DNA from: Phoronis australis
Taxonomy: Eukaryota; Phoronida; Phoronidae
DNA length: 64,000 nucleotides
NCBI GenBank assembly: GCA_002633005.1
Contig: NMRA01000421.1
Coordinates: 86,542 to 150,541 of the forward strand
Reading direction: 5' to 3'
Made by a program: the position numbers and the translations under genes. Shown here piece after piece: positions 59,647 to 64,000 of this stretch. Numbering within the stretch: position 1 is the first letter of the stretch; each line of letters starts with the position of its first letter. Below the pieces are notes generated by a model. The model was not told the origin of the DNA, did not search any database, and saw only the letters and a list, made by a program, of their open reading frames with translations.

Positions 59647-59796
59647 ATGACTGAATCTGCAACAAGCGTGAATGGCTTCGCCAATGGTGTTCACTCTAAG
59701 ACCCAGTGCCCATCGTCCAGGAAATACGTCACGTTGCATAATATCATGGACCCCAACTTGACGTCTCAGGATATTTTGCATCGAAAAGCTTGTTTG
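59647..59796 (+). CDS. Candidate first coding exon of an unidentified gene
   Basis: From the ATG at 59647, exactly 50 codons (MTESATSVNGFANGVHSKTQ ... TSQDILHRKACL) lead to a strong donor (TTG|GTGAGT, GT at 59797), ending in phase 0. An acceptor-like site at 59600-59601 would give an exon 59602-59796 with a 45-base 5' leader. The sequence looks like the N-terminus of a soluble protein: polar start, then KYVTLHNIMDPNLTSQDIL. I do not recognise the family. Downstream exons were not found before the window ends, and a minisatellite occupies the start of the intron. Confidence 0.45.
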
Positions 59797-59865
59797 GTGA
59801 GTACACTACCTAGACTCCTAAATTTCACCAATGCCGTTCACCACGCCAGTGGCTCGATTCCAATT

Positions 59866-60213
59866 TAGTGTTGACATGGTTACCCAGCCAGTTGACATAG
59901 TTACTCAGCCAGTTGACATGGTTACCCAGCCAGTGGCTCGATTCCACTTAGGTGCTGAGATGGTTACCCAGCTTGTTGATATGGTTACCCAGCCAGTTGA
60001 CATGGTTACCCAGCCAGTTGGCATGGTTACCCAGCCAGTTGACATGGTTGCCCAGGCAGTTGACATCGTTACCCAGACAGTTGACATGGTTACCCAGCCA
60101 GTTGACATGGTTACCCAGCCAGTTGACATGGTTACCCAGACAGTTGACATGGCTACCCAGCCAGTTGGCATGGTTACCCAGCCAGTTGACATGGTTACCC
60201 AGCCAGTGGCTTG
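59866..60213 (+). repeat. 21-bp minisatellite, about 15 units
   Basis: The unit is GTTGACATGGTTACCCAGCC plus A, with variants (ATAGTTACTCAG, GGCATGG). GTGGCTCGATTCCA marks two breaks. Because 21 is divisible by 3, long frames stay open on both strands (for example repeated VDMVTQP). This is a repeat property and not evidence of a protein. Confidence 0.9.
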
Positions 60214-63200
60214 ATTCCACTTTTGAGTTGACATGGTTATTACAGCCAGTACAAGGTATCCATTTTCTGACCAATAACTAACTTTTAAGAGTTGCAGAAC
60301 TGACGTCAACATGTCCTTTCTCACATCAGAGGTAGTTTCTGTGTTTGGTGCGAACTAACAATTCGATATTACTCGAGACTAGTGTGTTGTCACGTCGGGT
60401 CACTTTTTGTACTGAACGTAGCCCAAACAAACGAATTGGCAGTTGTTTCCAGGTCCAGAAATAACTTTGCATCTCATTAATAGTGGCGAAATGAGCCCAA
60501 CATTATGCGTTTCTGGTTAACCAACATGGAATTTGACAAAAATCGATAGTAACAATTTCCATATAGATGATCATTTTGGGAGATCCCTGCAATTTCAAAA
60601 TGTCTGCCTCTAGCAAAAGCAATGGTTTATAGGTCTATATAACATCATCGATTTTGAATTAAACAGACCTTGTTTCATACCCGCAGATTTGAATTATAAC
60701 CGTGCTTTTTGATTTTTGTTGTCACAAACAACAGACGTATTCTGGCATGATAGTGGTTACAATGACGAAGCCTGTGTTTTCATCCTTAATTATGTTTATA
60801 TTCTTCAGGTAATCTGGTCGAACAAGGCCAGTCTACAAAATAGGTTGTCAAGAGCAACATCGTAAAGCCACAAAACGCTGTTCAATTTAAATAATAGTGC
60901 AGGGCAAACTTGTTCACTTTTGGGTAACAAACATGAAACTCATCACAACTTTAGAGCTCACCAACAATTTTGTCTCGCTTTAATTTCGTTCGATTTTTGT
61001 GAGTTTCTGCTAATGATTCATATGTAGAGAGACGACACGACCATACTCGCAAGCCAGACAGCGCGTGACACGTGGTCCGCCATATTGATGATGAACACTA
61101 CGTAAACAAAAGCACGGTGGCCTAAAGGAAGCTGGGGAATTTTCAGAATAAAATTTGAAATTTTAAATACTGTCGAGGTTCCAAAATATCGGTAACATAA
61201 AGCAATGTAAACAAATGACCCAAGCATTGCGTAAACGATCATATAAGCCATTGCAAAGACAAAATTCCTAATGCTTTGGCTGAAATTTTCACGGAGTGCT
61301 GCTAGGGCCTGGGACTGAGGTTTTGCCCGCTCAGTCGAAAAGACAATTACTGAAATGAATAAAGTTTAGAAACTGGTCATATACAACAACGTTATTAACC
61401 TTTTTTCAGTTGTTTATAAACCGACAAGACGATCAGCTGTCAAGGGGGCCGCTTCTCCGGCGCGCTAATATATCACTGCATTCCCAAAGCTTTTAGTATG
61501 GGTGTAAAACGTCCTTGACCCGACGCCACTTGATTTATTCTAACAAACAGATTTGAGGCATGCGTTCGTGTGAAACACTTGAAAACTAACTAAATAAAAA
61601 TTAATAGAAACCCATGGAAATCGATGAGCAATATGCGTGCATGTAAAGTCGTGTCATTGTAAGCAACAATTGACCAATGGAAATGTACATGTTTGTGTAC
61701 ATTTACACGTGCGTATTCGGAATTGAGGGCATAGGCCAGTTTGAATAAAAGTTGGGAGCAAAATTTCGCAGAACGATCAAGTTATAGAAACTGATATCTT
61801 AACATTAAGTATTTCAATGAAAAAAGAAGATTGCACAAATAAAAACACCCTGTGCTGGTTGGTAAGACACGCACATATACATCGGTTACCCGCGCGTGCT
61901 TGTGAACGCCACTGCTTAGGCGGCCGAAGCCGGAGGTCGAAGTATGCATTTGCACAGACCCAATTTCCAGAAAGGTGACTGGAATTTTCTACTTCAGGTT
62001 ATACCAAGGAATAATAATTACACGAAAATGCAGATGTTTTTTTCAAAAAATAAAACATGTAAGGGGCGCTGATTTGTCTCAAGGGAATTTACTTCAGAGA
62101 TACGCTCGTAACTTTTCTTTAAGTATCTAGTTTTACTTGTTCTGGTACCTAATTCGTCTTAGCGTGATGAATTTGTATTTTGTGCAGTTTGAAACGACAT
62201 GGTCTCACAGTTCAAACAGCTGTGTCATAGAGTCTGTTGTAAAACAACACGCCGGCTGCAATACATGTATATAAGCGGAACTAGAGTTTTAAAAAGGCGT
62301 TTGTATCATTAATTTTTACCTGTATTATTTTTTACACCAGTCAATGTACCCTTTTCATTCGACCATGATGTGCGGAATCGCAGATTTTTTCTGTCAATAA
62401 CAAGCACTCTTCCATCTGATTGGCCATACAGAACGAGAAGGACAACAAAAAATGTTCATATAGAAACAATACATTGAGATTCTGTAACCATTTCAAGCAA
62501 TAATGTTGATTTATTTCAAAATATATTTATTTCAAAATATCACCATAACGCAGTAAAATCACACCGTGACACTAAAAGGGAAATGTCAAGCTGGTACGAA
62601 GTTACTGTACCGTATTGGTACATGCACTCCACTTTAGCAAAAGTCAGATTTCAACCAACTCTAACTTAATCCCTCAATTCAGTTGGATCCGACATTTACT
62701 GGCACACAATTATGTTACTAGTACATTTACATTGACAACACCCCGCTACAAAATAAATATGACAAATCTCAATGGTAGTAAACTCTATCTGCCCTGTCCT
62801 ACACACTCAGGCATTAATACACTGTAAGTATCAGAAGACCATAAACAAGACAGAATATAAAAATGATGGTTTTCCTCAAGTAACACAGTTGCATATTTTA
62901 ATAGCTTACCAGGCTACACAACATTTGTCCCATCTCTTGAAATCTACATGAACAACCCATCTACTGTATCAATATAACATTGTGGGGTGTAGCACTGTTG
63001 GGGCATCCCGTCCTTCGATCCTACCCTATTCCTAATAACCTGGCTATATTAATAAATCTTCAAATTGGTGTCGACTCTATAAAAGTGTACAACTATTAAT
63101 CTTGTAGTCACTTTTGTGTTTCTTCGTTCCTAGAAATCAACAGATATCTTGGAGAGAATAAGGTCACCAAACCCTTAAAGACATATCGGACTAAGAAGGA

Positions 63201-64000
63201 AAGTCGAGCAAAGACCGTGAAACATCGACTTAAGTGGGTGTTCTAGGGGCCAAAATCATTTTATTTCTGTTTCAAAATTTAAACCTCGAAAGGTCAAAAA
63301 ATTAGATTATTATTTCTGGATTATACTGGGAATCAAACTTTATTTTTGATGTTTTCTGCTATAATTAAAGATAAGTGTTAACACCCTTTAATTAATTCTG
63401 TGCTCAAGTTTACAATGACTTTCTTGGGTGATCTAGTTCGCACTTGATGATCCGTGAAATCCCGTGTTTTTACCAATATTGGTTGCTAGATACTACACAG
63501 TACACAGACATCTCTACTAAAATGGTTCATCAGCAAGATGGCGGACTACTCCGCTCAAAGAAAACTACGTGGCTTTAACTCTAGCAATATTTATCTCATT
63601 GGTTTCTGCGGTGTCGTAGAGTCTAGTTTCCTGTTTGCACTTCTCGTACGATCAACATGAAATTTATACACAACAGGCAACATCGGATATTAAATGGTGC
63701 TGTCTGGGGTATGATTCTACTTTTTTGTGAAGGCCTCGGACCGTCAGGAGCTTAGCATTATGTCTGTCAAAATTCGGTCAGTGATGTAGTTAAGATCACA
63801 GTTCGCCTTCCTAGCCCCCATCATCACGCCAATATGACTGAACTCCTCTAGTCGATTAACTATGCTAACGTTGGTGCTGCTGCCACCCAAGTCCAACTGG
63901 GCACGATGGTTTACATGTTGACTTAATCAGAAACTGAGTTGGAGTTGCCGAACATGATCCCAGAGAGTTGTTAGATTCATAGAAGTTTTACTTTTTGACT
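60214..64000. other. Intergenic or intronic, no firm gene
   Basis: It is probably intron of, or beyond, the candidate gene at 59647. A plus-strand ATG in good context (AGCAAGATGGCGGAC, 63538) opens only about 40 codons. A minus-strand ATGGCGGAC near 61086 opens 21 codons. Neither is supported further. Confidence 0.35.

Noticed and set aside
59831-60324. Long open frames reading VDMVTQP or LTWLPSQ repeats
   Set aside because: They arise because the 21-bp repeat has no stops in several frames on both strands; no start or splice context supports them.
61018-61086. Minus-strand MADHVSRAVWLASMVVSSLY frame
   Set aside because: It is 21 codons to a stop with no convincing donor; there is no support beyond the start context.
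63538-63661. Small gene starting AAGATGGCGGAC
   Set aside because: The start context is good but only about 40 codons follow. No splice donor or motif is seen, and the word AAGATGGCGG is common in the repeats of this genome.

Overview
The window looks like nuclear DNA from a marine invertebrate, most likely a lophotrochozoan such as a mollusc, brachiopod or annelid. It is AT-rich and gene-poor, with GT-AG introns. It holds many microsatellites and minisatellites, relics of BEL/Pao, LINE and TIR elements, and frequent TACATGTA words. The best protein match is to the snail-type GRL101/relaxin-receptor-like family of receptors (LDLa repeats, leucine-rich repeats, seven helices). The species assignment is inference.

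The main gene lies on the minus strand from about 27488 down to 6248. One large 5' exon (27488-24007) encodes a signal peptide, CUB-like modules, two C-type-lectin-like domains and one LDLa module. One large 3' exon (8459-6248) encodes further LDLa modules, leucine-rich repeats and a rhodopsin-like seven-helix domain, followed by a polyadenylation signal. The donor at 24006 (GTAAGT) and the acceptor at 8460 have matching phase. Splicing them rebuilds an LDLa-type module across the junction. I therefore read both exons as one gene for a chimeric adhesion/lectin-type GPCR of about 1,900 residues with a 15.5-kb intron.

That intron is filled with a nest of decayed transposon-like coding relics (about 10.6-20.4 kb). 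They encode proteins with an XPG/FEN1-like acidic motif set (GDAD ... NDTD) and a C-terminal cysteine cluster. One of them is a 5,091-bp element with about 120-bp inverted termini and a 3-bp target duplication (GCA). It has inserted into another relic of the same protein superfamily, whose two halves continue on either side. I link these tentatively, from memory, to Academ-type DNA transposons.

Left flank (1-6.1 kb): a decayed BEL/Pao retrotransposon (gag and protease, no pol), a LINE fragment and minisatellites. From 27.5 to 46 kb: a 383-bp duplication joined at a single N, a large foldback, a 400-bp MITE with TSD CTG, a 260-bp hairpin element with a second copy, three LINE relics, a 17-bp minisatellite, and a few candidate exons. 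Two of those exons are in opposite orientations and share a PTxDxERPExDREGxLA-type motif. From 46 to 64 kb: mostly non-coding, with short palindromic elements, a tRNA-like relic, and a plausible 50-codon first coding exon (59647-59796) followed by a 21-bp minisatellite in its intron.
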